This document shows, one piece after another, positions 44,191-55,376 of a DNA stretch of 64,000 bases (positions are counted from its first letter, which is position 1; every line of letters begins with the position of its first letter). Below the pieces are notes generated by a model. It was not told the origin of the DNA. It saw only the letters and a program-made list of their open reading frames with translations, and made no database searches. The stretch lies in NCBI RefSeq assembly GCF_029407905.1, contig NC_073629.1, positions 52,746,801 through 52,810,800 on the forward strand, written 5' to 3'. The translations under genes and the position numbers were made by a program. The DNA is from Bubalus kerabau (Eukaryota > Chordata > Mammalia > Artiodactyla > Bovidae).

Positions 44191-45655
44191 AGAAAAGCGC
44201 GTAGGTGCTTCCTGGATGGTGATGCAAGTTCCAAGTATGAAATGGCTTGGCACTGCACAGAGTTAAGTGTCTTGGATTTAGCAAGATTCCACCTGGTGCA
44301 GATACAGTCACTGGCAGAAATATGTCCTGTGGGGACTTTGAGGAGTCTTGGAAAAATCTATTGCATCTATCCTGCCATGGTGGAGGGTGGGAGGCACTTC
44401 ATTTGGGCAAAATTTATGTATGCTTTGCTATATTAAACCGGGGATAAAGAACTTAACTGGATTAGCAACAACAAAAGAACTAAAAGGAGATCTTGGAATG
44501 TAGCTATATAAAGTTTTCTGGTGACCTTAACAAAGCCGTTTTAGCATAGTGATGAGACTGGAACGAGAATGGGATGTGAAACTGAAGGCCTACTCCTAGA
44601 AGAGTGTGTGTGTGTAAGACACATATATGTTACTTAACATGAGGGGAAGAACTGGATCAGAGTTTTTGCAAAATACCGTTTAAGCAATTATTGTATACTC
44701 AGCCTTAGCAATTTCACTTTAGCATGCTAGCTGGGTCTTTATTTTCAAGTGCCATCACTGTCGATTTTAAGAAATTAAGTCTGGAAATGCTCAACTTTTT
44801 CTGGGAATATTTGATGCCCAAGGAGTATGACTTAAAGTACTGACACAAGAGGAATGCTGGTGTCCCTGTTTAAAAGCAAGTAGCTGCATATGCCTGCCCA
44901 GATTAAATTAAGGTCAGAGTTCAAAACTGAGAAAAAACACACACTTAAAATGACATCTAAAAACTTCAGTCTGCAGGATGGAACTCTGATAAAATGAAGG
45001 GGGCACATGCTGCACTCAGCCACATACTCAACTCCCACTGCTGTCTAGAAGCATCATTCTTGGCTCAAATCAGCAAACAGGGGTCTAAAAGCATGCCATT
45101 CCTTTGCACTCCCTCTGGGAACAAATTAACTTTGAAAAATTCCCAGAGATGTCTGATTCCTGCAGTCCCAGGTAAAGAGGAAAATCCAGATGCAGCCATG
45201 AGCAGGAGCTGTGAGTATTTTCTGCTTTTGAGGTAGAGAGGGTCAGAGAGAGGGTCTCTTTTTTTCTCCTTCTACAGTCAACCCCACATCCTCATGCTCA
45301 CACAATTCAAAATAGCTCTCCAGACTTCCCATGCTCTTTCATCTAAACCTCATAATTAAGTGTAATTGTTTTTAACCCACTTTCCAAATGACAAGAGTCT
45401 GGTAATCCGTGATGTAGCAGCTATTGCAGTGCACTAACTCTGGAAATGCAATGGGTTCTGACTCTTTCTCCTGTTGTACAATTTCCACTTATCTCTGGCA
45501 AGCAGGCAAATACTAATCTGTACTGAAGGCCTGGAAGATATGCCGAAGATACGCCTTTCTGAAATGACCTTCCTCAGGACTATGTTACTCAGGGACCTTG
45601 CCAAAATGTTGCAGAGTTGAAAACTAGGCTTTGGCATCAGAAAGAATTGATTTTT
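44191..45655. other. Low-repeat stretch, no confirmed gene
   Basis: A (GT)n run lies near 44604-44614. Frames at 44242-44436, 44247-44447, 44994-45236 and 45434-45673 show no domains. Two GT-containing donor-like sites near 45170 and 45212 have no partner. Confidence 0.35.
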
Positions 45656-45659
45656 CAAA

Positions 45660-46005
45660 TCCTGGTTCTGCATTTGCCAGCTGTATGAGCTTGATCACAC
45701 TGCTTTGCTTTTCAATTCCTGATTTCTTATTTGTATAATGGGCACAAATAGGGTTATTGTGAGTCTGTGTGTGTGTGTTAGTTGCTCAATAGTGTCCGAC
45801 TCTTTGTGACCCCATGGACTGTAGCCCGCCAGTCTCCTCTGTCCATCGAATTCTCCAGGCAAGAATACTGGGGTGGGTTGCTATTTCCTTGTCCATATTG
45901 TGAGTCTAAAGTAAGATAATTTATGTAAAAGCTCCAACATGGTATCTGACATGGAGTAAGGACTCTGAACAGATGTTAACTATTGTTAGTATTATTAGAT
46001 ATATT
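45660..46005 (+). mobile_element. MIR SINE split by Bov SINE
   Basis: CTGGTTCTGCATTTGCCAGC, TTGTATAATGGGCACAAATA, then after the insertion ATTTATGTAAAAGCTCCAAC and GACATGGAGTAAGGACTCTG. Confidence 0.72.
45767..45895 (-). mobile_element. Bov-tA/Bov-A tail fragment
   Basis: TTAGTTGCTCAATAGTGTCC to GGTTGCTATTTCCTTGTCC, with a (GT)n at its start. TATTGTGAGTCT is duplicated at 45755-45766 and 45896-45907. Confidence 0.92.
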
Positions 46006-47288
46006 TTAAAACCTTGAAAATCCTGTTACACATTTAATGTAATTGGCAATAAGTGAAAAGTTATTGGAATCATAGTTTCATGAGTGAGCCTCATGTATAA
46101 TAAAAATCTTTTTCTAAAATTTAAAGAAAATTTTGAAAGATTTTGATCATGATTTTTTTAAAAGGCAAGGACTGAAAGATCCTTTAATAAGACAGCCCTT
46201 TACCACTGCAAAAGTAGCCCTTGAAAGCTTCATCTAAATACTGTCACAGCATCAATTTTAGGAATTCAGACTGAGACATCATGCCTCCCGTCAACCCCAT
46301 CTTGCATACGTGACAGTTAAAATGTTGAATAAAGTAATCTAAAGGTCACTAAGCCAAGATAAAATACATTTTAAAATTCAGTACAGAAGCAGTAATAAGT
46401 ATACATTAAACACTGAAAAATCTTAATACCAAATTTTTTTAAATACAATTTTCCTTTTAGAGAAGAAAGGGGGAGAAAGTTATGGAATGAATAAAATAGA
46501 ATACATTTAATTAACTCTACTAGATATTTTATTTTCTTTAATTACTTTTAAAATTAATTGACCAATACATAACTCCATTTAAGGTAGCTGTCATTAACTA
46601 GAAATTCATAATTCTGTCTTTCCATGTCATTCATTCATTTATTTAATAAGTATTTATTGATACCTACACTAAAGCTTGGTTTATGTGCTGAGCTAAAACA
46701 GACACAGTCTGTTTAATAGTAAAACATCTCTTTGACAAGAGTATGTTCATACATCTGCAAAAAATGTTTATGGTTAAATCCTTTCTTAGTATTTTGATTC
46801 ATCGTGACCTTCCAAAAAGGCAGATTTTAGAAACTGAGGGTCAAAGTATTTTGTATTTGTGGCACAAAATAATGTGAAAATGGACTCAAAAGAATTTGAC
46901 TTGAAGTAATTGCTCTTATACAAAACAGGCTTTGTCTCATTTTACTTGGCTAAGTGTGATAAAAAGGATAAGCAACAGTATTGTCCAGAGGCCAAAAGAT
47001 CCTAGAGGCAAAAAATTACAGATGGCTTCACAATACAGTCCAAGTTACTGGCATCTAGTAAAGGATGAATTTAGGAATACAGTAAACTTTTGTTTATCTT
47101 GGAATTCAAACAACCAGCATATGCAAATAGCTAAGATGTTTTCCTGTCATATTCTGTACTCTATTTTTATGAAAAAAGACAAGTAGGAAATATGCTGCTG
47201 TCAGAATTTTTATTTCAAAACCATAACCTGCACATGCCATGGGGTCAGTATAGGTTTAGTGTACTTTTTCACATTTTCTATCTAGCTG
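46006..47288. other. AT-rich DNA, little recognised
   Basis: A degraded MIR/L2-like end (TTTAATAAGTATTTATTGAT) lies near 46640. The frame at 46932-47186 has no domain. Confidence 0.4.
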
Positions 47289-48093
47289 AAATATCAATAA
47301 CCTCAGATATGCAGATGACACCACCCTTATGGCAGAAAGTGAAGAGGAACTAAAAAGCCTCTTGATGAAGGTGAAAGAGGAGAGTGAAAAAGTTGGCTTA
47401 AAGCTCAGCATTCAGAAAACGAAGATCATGGCATCCGGTCCCACCACTTCATGGGAAATAGATGGGGAAACAGTGGAAACAGTGGCCGACTTTATTTTTT
47501 GGGCTCCAAAATCACTACAAATGGCAACTGCAGCCATGAAATTAAAAGACTCTTACTCCTTGGAAGGAAAGTTATGACCAACCTAGATAGCATAGTCAAA
47601 AGCAGAGACATTACTTTGCCAACAAAGGTTCGTCTAGTCAAGGCCATGGTTTTTCCTGTGGTCATGTATGGATGTGAGAGTTGGACTGTGAAGAAGGCCG
47701 AGCGCCGAAGAATTGATGCTTTTGAACTGTGGTGTTGGAGAAGACTCTTGAGAGTCCCTTGGACTGCAAGGAGATACAACCAGTCCATTCTGAAGGAGAT
47801 CAGCCCTGAGATTTCTTTGGAGGGAATGATGCTAAAGCTGAAACTCCAGTACTTTGGCCACCTCATGCGAAGAGTTGACTCACTGGAAAAGACCCTGATG
47901 CTGGGAGGGATTGGGGGCAGGAGGAGAAGGGGACGACAGAGGATGAGATGGCTGGATTGCATCACTGACTCGATGGACATGAGTCTGAGTGAACTCCAGG
48001 AGTTGGTGATGGACAGGGAGGCCTGGCGTGCTGAGATTCATGGGGTCGCAAAGAGTCGGACACGACTGAGCGACTGATCTGATCTGATCTGAT
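47289..48093 (+). mobile_element. BovB LINE 3' part, GGIG subtype, CTGAT tail
   Basis: Sense copy starting just before YADD (47308-47319) and running to the 3' end. Its tail is a CTGAT repeat (48072-48092) instead of the CTGAA/TTCAG repeat of most copies here. Sequence such as LMLGGIGGRRRRGRQRMRWL is close to intact, so it is among the younger BovB copies in the window. Confidence 0.94.
47329..48077 (+). pseudogene. BovB ORF C-terminus, one frameshift
   Basis: The frame at 47329-47577 carries the stretch after YADD (EELKSLLMKVKEESEKVGLK). The frame at 47451-48077 carries the 208-codon C-terminus, from SKITTNGNCSHEIKR through VMYGCESWTVKKAE and WRRLLRVPWTARR to VAKSRTRLSD. They overlap, with a shift near 47500. 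The endonuclease and most of RT are absent. Confidence 0.9.
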
Positions 48094-48689
48094 ATTGGGA
48101 AAACTGTTTAGGGTCGAATAAATCCAATTATACCAGATCAACATTTACTGTGCATTTATTCATATAGGAAACAAGTATATATTGCTCCCCAGGTGCCAGG
48201 TATACAATAGACCTGCAATACAATTCTGTGCAAAGCATTCTGGGAATGTGTGTGGGTTAGAAACTTCATGAAATAAATAGAGAAAAGGTTGAGAAAATAA
48301 CTTGTAGCCTGACTCTGAAAAATCTTTGAATATCAGGCTAAAGAATCAGAAGAATTTTTGAGACAAAGAATGACATGATCAAAGATATGTTTTATGAATA
48401 TTGTGCTCATCTTTAAGCTATTTGCAGACTCATGCTTTTTCTCCTCCCTCTCATGGGACCACTGCTGAAATGGACAGAGAAGCTGGGAGTGGGGTTCTAA
48501 GAGGTTAGGGCTATAACAAGACCCTTCATCTGAGATGGCCACAGGATTTGATAGACTAAGAGAAGTAAGGTGAGTCACAAATTATAAGGGAAAGTTGAAG
48601 TTTAATGTGCCAAGTGAGTGGTCAAGGGGTGCAAAATCACAGAGACCAAGAGAAGAAATAAAAGCTGGGGTATAAGCCAAAAGTTTAAA
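48094..48689. other. Mostly unassigned, L2 trace
   Basis: AAGAATGACATGATCAAAGA near 48366-48385 resembles an antisense L2 block. No gene is seen. Confidence 0.4.
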
Positions 48690-49101
48690 ACTAAAGAGGT
48701 GAAAATGATTCTCAGCATCACTAATCATCAGAGAAATGCAAGTAAAAGCCACAATGAGATACCACCTTACATCTATCAGAATGAATATTCTCAAAAGACA
48801 AGACATAGCAATGCTCATGAGGATGTGGAAAAAACGGAGCCCTTGTGTACTGTGAAAATATAATTGGTGCAGCCACTGTGGAAAGAGTATGGAGACTTCT
48901 CAAAAAACTAAAAATAGAGCTACCATATGATACAGCAATTCCACTTCTGGGAATTTATCTAAAGAAAATGGAAAAAAAAAACCCCACTAATTCTGAAAGA
49001 CATATGCACCCCAAGTCCATTGCAGCATTATTTACAATAGCCAAGACATGGAAACAACCTAAGTGTCGGTTGATGGATAAGTGGATAAAGAAAATGTGGT
49101 G

Positions 49102-49145
<44 letters not shown>

Positions 49146-49678
49146 TATACACACAATGGAATACTACTTGGCCATAAAAAAGAATGAATCTTGCCATTTG
49201 TGACTAAATGATGGACTTTGAGGACATTATGCTAAGTGAAATAAATCACAAAGAGAAAGACAAATACTGTATGTTTTCACTTATATGTGGAATCTAAAAA
49301 ACAAGCAAAAGAAAACAACCAGTCTCATAGATAAAAAGAACAGATTGGTAGTTGCCAGAGGGGAGGTGGGTAAAATGAGTGCAGGGGGTCAAAAGGTGCA
49401 AATTTCCAGTTATAGATAAGTTACGGGGTTGTAAGGTATAGCATGGTGACTATAGTAAATAATAAGGTATTGCATATTTGAAAGTTCCTAAGAGAGTAAA
49501 TTGTGAAAATTCTCATCACAAGAAGAAAAAGATTTTGTGACTGTGTATAGTGACAAATGGTAACTAGACTTATTGTGGAGACCATTTTGCAGTTTATACA
49601 AATATCAAATCATCATATTGGAACCTGAAGCTAATATAATGTTATATGTCAATTATATATCAATTAAAAAAAAAGTTA
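48690..49678 (+). mobile_element. L1 3' end, sense, old subfamily
   Basis: ATCACTAATCATCAGAGAAA, CCACAATGAGATACCACCTT, CAATTCCACTTCTGGGAATT and TGGAATACTACTTGGCCATA mark the ORF2 end. The 3' UTR has CAGATTGGTAGTTGCCAGAG and ATATATCAATTAAAAAAAAA. In 48845-49177 ORF2 remnants such as YDTAIPLLGIYLKK are still readable. Confidence 0.9.
49106..49154 (+). repeat. Microsatellite (TA)n(CA)n inside L1
   Basis: TATATATATACACACACA followed by further CA and TA units, grown within the L1 ORF2 remnant between GTGGTG and CAATGGAATAC. Confidence 0.93.
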
Positions 49679-50283
49679 AACAACAATGACAAAAATAGGT
49701 GAAAGTAAATGAAAAAAGTCAGAGGTGGAAGAGAAAGGAGGAGGAAAGCTTTGGGGTATGTGAATAGGAAGGTCTCCCTTCCCATTGAAGGGCCAGGAAT
49801 GGTGGCACTGGGAATGGGAAAGAGGGAAAGAATGAGAGACACCATGTAGGTGATACCATTCAGGTCTGAATATCTCTTCTCTGAAAACATGAAAATGGAT
49901 CCTTGGTTGCCATACTGATATTACCTGAATCTGCCCTTTGTCCATAGCTGATTGGACCAAAGTGGATTACATCTGACCTAAATAGAGCCAATCATATCCT
50001 TTCTTGAGAATTTGAAATTCGGATTGAGTCATCTAGTAAGTTTGAAATCTTCCCATAAGCAAAGATGGTATAAATTTGGAAGCTGTGTTGGCCACATGAA
50101 AATAAAAACTGAGGACAGATTTGAAACAAAAATGACATAGATGGGGGTGAGGGTGGGAAGGAGGGTGGTGAGGCTGAGTTTCTTGATGACTTTCTGGCCC
50201 CTGGTTCTATTTCTTCCTTGAGGCTCTGTTTCAGTTCTTGCCCTTTGAATCTGTAAAACAATCACAATTTCTAATTGTGATAT
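49679..50283. other. No recognised gene
   Basis: Frames on the minus strand at 49660-49890, 49676-49960 and 49992-50261 lack domains. Confidence 0.35.
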
Positions 50284-51075
50284 TGTGATTTATAGCAAGA
50301 TGTATGTATTTGGTCTTTGTCCTCATTTGTGGCACAGAGCTCCTAAAATTCTTGGAATTTGCCGAGTGATGTGAGCTATAAAGTTTTGTTATGTTAATGA
50401 GGTAATTTTGTACTCCACCTGAGGATAAGGGCTGGTTGCCAGAGAACTAACCTTGTGATTAGATGGTTGGAACTTTTATTCCTCACCCCCATCCCCCACT
50501 TTTAAGGGATTGAATTAATATCCCATGGCCAATGATTTGATCAATCATGCCCTCTATGTAATGATGACTCCATAAAGTCCCTAAGGATGGATTTTGGAGA
50601 GCTTCCAGGTTGGTGAACACATGGGGTTTTGGGGAATGTGGCATGCTTGGAGAGGGCACAGAAGCTCCATGCCGTTGTACCTTGCCCTGTATATCTCTTC
50701 CACCTGGCTGTTCTTGAGTTATATTCCTTTATAGTCAAGCAGTAATCTAGTAAGTAAAATGTTTCTGTGAGTTCTTTGAGCTACTCTAGCAAATTAATTG
50801 AGTCCAAGAAAGGGGTTATGGGAACCTCTGATGTATAGCAGTTCAGTCAGAAGCATGAGTGATTACCTGGGCTTTTAACTGGTATCTGAAGGCAGGGGTG
50901 GGCAGTGCTGTGGGATTGAGCTCCTAACCTGTGGGATCTGATACTATGCCCAGGTAGATGGTCTCAGAATTGAGTTGACTTGTAGGCTGAATTGTGCAGT
51001 CAGCTGGTGTAGGAAAATTGCTTGATGGTGCGGGGAACTACACCCACAAACACATATGCATTGGAATTGGAGTCA
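50284..51075 (+). mobile_element. Old ERV-type LTR
   Basis: TGTGATTTATAGCAAGATGT, GTTAATGAGGTAATTTTGTA, GGCCAATGATTTGATCAATC, CAAGCAGTAATCTAGTAAGT, GAACCTCTGATGTATAGCAG and GTGGGATCTGATACTATGCC form a recognisable mammalian LTR layout of about 0.8 kb. The subfamily is not assigned. No viral genes are adjacent. Confidence 0.7.
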
Positions 51076-51430
51076 GAATCATTACCTATAAATTCCTTTT
51101 GCTGAAGCTAATTTAAAACATGTTTGTTACTTGTATCAGAATCGCTAGAGTCTGGTGCCTAAACTTTCTCTACCATAAGACAAGGTTCTAGCGAGGGTGA
51201 AGATGGTGTGTTGGGAACTTCTTACCTTTGATAAGATTACAGAAATTGTGACTTGAGGGAAGGCCAAGATTATATCTAGGGCAAATGACTAAAATCAGGG
51301 TTACTCATCCATAGGGGTGGCAGAAGAGGAGGAAATCAAGATATGAAAGGAAAGCACAATAACCTTGAGATACCTCTATGTTCCGAGGTACCTACTGAAT
51401 TATCTAAAATGATATAAATTTGTTAAAAGT
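51076..51430. other. No recognised feature
   Basis: Nothing firm. Confidence 0.35.
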
Positions 51431-51443
51431 ACTATAAATAATT

Positions 51444-51576
51444 CCCCTGGAGCAGAAAATGGCAACCCACTAAAATATTCTTGCCTGGGAAATCTCATGG
51501 ACAGAGGAGCCTGGTGGGCTACAGTCTATGGGGTCGCAAGAGTCAGACACGGCTTAGCGACTAAACCACCACCACC
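51444..51576 (+). mobile_element. Bov-A monomer SINE
   Basis: CCCCTGGAGCAGAAAATGGC to GGCTTAGCGACTAAACCACC. ACTATAAATAATT (51431-51443) and ACTAGAAATAATT (51577-51589) differ at one base. Confidence 0.92.
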
Positions 51577-51644
51577 ACTAGAAATAATTAAGATGACTGT
51601 CATTGCTGAATATATTTTATTATAGTTCAATTTCATGACAGTGA

Positions 51645-51800
51645 TAATCATTTACTGAGCATCTATTAACGTGCAAGGCATTGTGTTACATACATTATCC
51701 ATGTTTGTAGCCCTCTAATAATATTATCTAAGAATATTAATGTCTTCTAATAATTCTGCAAGGCAATTGCCATTATATTCACCTCATATATTTGTGATTG
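51645..51800 (-). mobile_element. MIR SINE
   Basis: TTTACTGAGCATCTATTAAC, GTGCAAGGCATTGTGTTACA, AATTCTGCAAGGCAATTGCC: antisense MIR, degraded. Confidence 0.65.
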
Positions 51801-52882
51801 ATAGATTAATTGGGGATATTTCAGTAAGTCTGAAGTTTTGTGAATGCTGCCAGAGTAGCCTTAACTTTCCAGGCACTTCTTGTGAAATAATGCAAGCATA
51901 AGAATACACAATAAAACAGAGTCTTTACAGAAACACGTGCTACCTGTGTGCTACTTTTCTGGGCTCACACAATGGAACAATCATGGAAAGCACCAAAGGT
52001 CATGCTCAAAAATATGAATGGAGGGAAATTCCAAGAACCTAGACAAGAGATCTTATATTTCTGCTTTTTAAAAGCAGGATTTGCCCCAGTGTTGCTATGC
52101 CTGTGGGACCTGGTACATAGAGTTGTGCCAGACATGGCTCATCTTTAATTCTTTTCCATCTTCTTCCTTTCTAAATAAAGGACATGAGGTATTGCAGCAT
52201 CAGTCATTTATATTCCAGGAGTGCATTTAGAAAAGAACAGAGCTTTTGTTTTCCATGTCCATCCTGTGCTCAGGGTACTAATGAGCAGGGAAATAACCCA
52301 AAGGCAAGCTGCACTTAAGAGAGGACTAGGGATTTGAGGTCTCTAAATTAGCTTACAGAATTAATGCTCAAGCCTCAAATAATTGCAAGTTCTATGAATG
52401 TAAAGGGAGAAAAAATTATATCTCAGGTATTTATTAAAGAATTTTAATACTTTATGAATACCAAATGATTTTATGAAAGGCATGTGATCTTTTTTTAAAG
52501 GAAGCCTTCTCATTTTTATTCTTTAATGAAATGCTTTACAGATAATGAGTTTCTTTCCAATGATGAAACTATAAGTATGTGGTTTGGAAAGATGTGTGAT
52601 AATAGGAATTAGACAGTTTATTCCTAATCATTTCCAGAGCAGTATATTCTGAGAATTTTAAAAGGCAAATAGCATATACCATGTGGGAAATGATAAAATA
52701 TAATAGTAGAAGTGGGAATAATCTTTCAAAAAAATCAGGAAGAGTTAATTAAAGCTCATTCATTACATACTGAAAATATTTCAGTCCAGTACCCTTACTT
52801 GAACCTAGTTCTCATTATTTACAGACAATTAATACCAGTGTCCAATATTAGTCTGCTCTTATTCTTTTCTGAGAGGATCAGG
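51801..52882. other. Low-repeat AT-rich DNA
   Basis: No gene or confident repeat in about 1.1 kb. The frame at 51948-52148 has no domain, and the frame at 52712-53050 runs into a SINE. Confidence 0.4.
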
Positions 52883-52894
52883 CCATCTAGTGGT

Positions 52895-53113
52895 GTGTGC
52901 TGTGTGCTAATTCTTCATTTGTGTCTGACTCTTTGCAACCCCATGGACTGTAGCCCACCAGGCTCCTCTGTCCATGGGATTCTCCAGGCAAGAACACTGG
53001 AGTGTATTGCCATTTCCTTCTCCAGAGGCTCTTTCCGACCCAGGGATTGAACCTGCGTCTTTTACATCTCCTGAATTGGCAGGCAGGTTCATTACCACTA
53101 GTTCCACCTGAAC
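52895..53113 (-). mobile_element. Bov-tA SINE
   Basis: Antisense copy bracketed by CCATCTAGTGGT (52883-52894) and CCATTTAGTGGT (53114-53125), one mismatch. The head reads GGGATTGAACCTGCGTCTTT. Confidence 0.93.
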
Positions 53114-53147
53114 CCATTTAGTGGTAAGGAGACTTATCTATCACATG

Positions 53148-53357
53148 TATGCTAAGTCACTTCAGTTGTGTCTGACTCTTTGCGATTCTATAGTCTGTAG
53201 CCTGCCAGGCTCCTGTGTCCATGGGATTCTCCAGGTAAGAATACTGGAGTGGGTTGCCATTTCCTCCACCAGGGGATCTTCTGGACCCAGAGATCAAATC
53301 TGCATCTCTTAAGTCCCCTGCATTGGCAGATGACCACTATCACCACCTGGGAAACCC
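53148..53357 (-). mobile_element. Bov-tA SINE
   Basis: A second antisense copy just 34 bp away. ATCACATG at 53140-53147 and 53358-53365. The head is worn (GAGATCAAATCTGCATCTCT). Confidence 0.9.
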
Positions 53358-53391
53358 ATCACATGGGGCAGTGTAAATTTCAATATGGTTT

Positions 53392-54940
53392 CAGTTCAGT
53401 TCAGTTCAGTCACTCAGTCGTGTCCAACTCTCTGCAATCCCATGAATTGCAGCACGCCAGGCCTCCCTGTCCATCACCAACTCCCGGAGTTCACCCAAAC
53501 TCATGTCCATTGAGTCGGTGATGCCAACCAGCCATCTCATCCTCTGTCGTCCCCTTCTCCTCCTGCCCCCAATCCCTCCCAGCATCAGAGTCCTTTCCGA
53601 TGGGTCAACTCTTTGCATGAGGTGGCCAAAGTATTGGAGTTTCAGTTTTAGCAACAGGCCTTCAACACCCAGGACTGATCTCTTTTAGAATGGACTGGTT
53701 GGATCTCCTTGCAGTCCAAGGGACTCTCAAGAGTCTTCTCCAACACCACAGTTCAAAAGCATCAATTCTTCGGCACTCAGCTTTCTTCACAGTCCAACTC
53801 TCACATCCATACATGACCACCAGAAAAACCATAGCCTTGACTAGACGGACCTTTGTTGGCAAAATAATGTCTCTGCTTTTGAATATGCTATCTAGGTTGG
53901 TCATAACTTTCCTTCCAAGGAGTAAGCGTCTTTTAATTCCATGGCTGCAATCACCATCTGCAGGGATTTTGGAGCCCAGAAAAAGAAAGTCTGCCACTGT
54001 TTCCAGTGTTTCCCCATCTATTTGGCATGAAGTGATGGGACCAGATGCCATGATCTTAGTTTTCTGAATGTTGAGCTGTAAGCCAACTTTTTCCTCTCCT
54101 CTTTCACTTTCATCAACAGGCTTTTTAGTTCCTCTTCACTTTCTGCCATAAGGGTGGTGTCATCTGCATATCTGAGGTTATTGATATTTCTCCCAGTAAT
54201 CTTGATTCCAGCTTGTGCTTCTTCCAGCCCAGCGTTTCTCATGATGTACTCTGCATAGAAGTTAAATAAGCGGGGAGACAATATACAGCCTTGACGTACT
54301 CCTTTTCCTATTTGGAACCAGTCTGTTGTTCCATGTCCAGTTCTAACTGTTGCTTCCTGACCTGCATATAGGTTTCTCAAGAGGCAGGTCAGGTGGTCTG
54401 GTATTCCCATCTCTTTCAGAATTTTCCACAGTTTATTGTGATCCACACAGTCAAAGGCATTGGCATAGTCAATAAAGCAGAAATAGATGTTTTTCTGGAA
54501 CTCTCTTGCTTTTTTGATGATCCAACGGATGTTGGCAATTTGATCTCTGGTTCCTCTGCCATTTCTAAAACCAGCTTGAACATCTGGAAGTTCATGGTTC
54601 ATCTATTGCTGGAGCCTGGCTTGGAGAATTTTGAGCATTACTTTACTAACGTGTGAGATGAGTGCAATTGTGCAGTAGTTTGAGCATTCTTTGGCATTGC
54701 CTTTCTTTGGGATTGGAATGAAAACTGACCTTTTCCAGTCCTGTGGCCACTGATAGAGTTTTCCAAATTTGCTGGCATATTGAGTGCAGCACTTTCACAG
54801 CATCATCTTCCAGGATTTGAAATAGCTCAACTGGAATTCCATCACCTCCACTAGCTTTGTTCATAGTGATGCTTTCTAAGGCCCACTTGACTTCACATTC
54901 CAGGATGTCTGGCTCTAAGTGAGAGATCACATCATCATGA
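53392..54940 (-). mobile_element. BovB LINE, 1.55 kb, 12-bp TSD
   Basis: From the TTCAG tail to the linker upstream of RT. TCAATATGGTTT is perfectly duplicated at 53380-53391 and 54941-54952. GGIG subtype. Its left edge is 26 bp from the right target duplicate of a Bov-tA, so 52.9-54.9 kb is nearly continuous Bov sequence. Confidence 0.96.
53406..54930 (-). pseudogene. BovB RT and C-terminus, few breaks
   Basis: Minus frames in order: 54646-54930 linker (ITMNKASGGDGIPVELFQI), 54018-54602 RT core with motif A (here FIDYANAFD, so the usual Lys is Asn) and YADD at 54159-54170, 53662-54051 (VMYGCESWTVKKAECRR), and 53406-53654 C-terminus with GGIGGRRRRGRQRMRWL. Breaks near 54620, 54060 and 53660 prevent a single ORF. 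The endonuclease is missing. Confidence 0.9.
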
Positions 54941-54952
54941 TCAATATGGTTT

Positions 54953-55199
54953 ACTTTTTGCTAAATTAGGGTGGGGTAGTTTTTAATGGGTCACTTATCT
55001 TTTTATGACCAAGAACTGTCACATATATATCACCTTAGCCCCAGATAGTATTTCATAAGAGCATATTGTTTCCCCTAGTGTAGGAAAAGGGAGAAATTCA
55101 TCAAAAATAATAAAAAATAACACAAAAATATCCAAATTTATAATAGAAATAAAAATTTTAAATAATTGCTTTTACATTTGAGTGAGTGATAGACTTTGC
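54953..55199. other. AT-rich spacer
   Basis: No gene or repeat recognised. Confidence 0.4.
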
Positions 55200-55376
55200 T
55201 AAGTGTTAGTTGCTCAATCATGTCTGGCTCTTTGCAACCCCATGGACTTGGAGTTTGCCAGGCTCCTCTGTCCATAGTATTCTCCAGGCAATAATAATAG
55301 AGTGGGTAGCCATTCCCTTCTCCAGGGAATCTTCCTGACCCAGGGATCAACCCCAGTCTCCTGTATTGCAGATGAA
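55200..55376 (-). mobile_element. Bov-tA SINE, divergent
   Basis: AGTGTTAGTTGCTCAATCAT to GGGATCAACCCCAGTCTCCT and a lost head end. Older than its neighbours. Confidence 0.85.

Noticed and set aside
50284..51075. A provirus around the LTR at 50.3 kb
   Set aside because: No second LTR and no gag, pol or env remnant beside it, so it is treated as an old solo LTR.
299..53420. Repeated TTCAG arrays as CRISPR or telomere-like repeats
   Set aside because: They are short pentamer tails at BovB 3' ends with no spacers.
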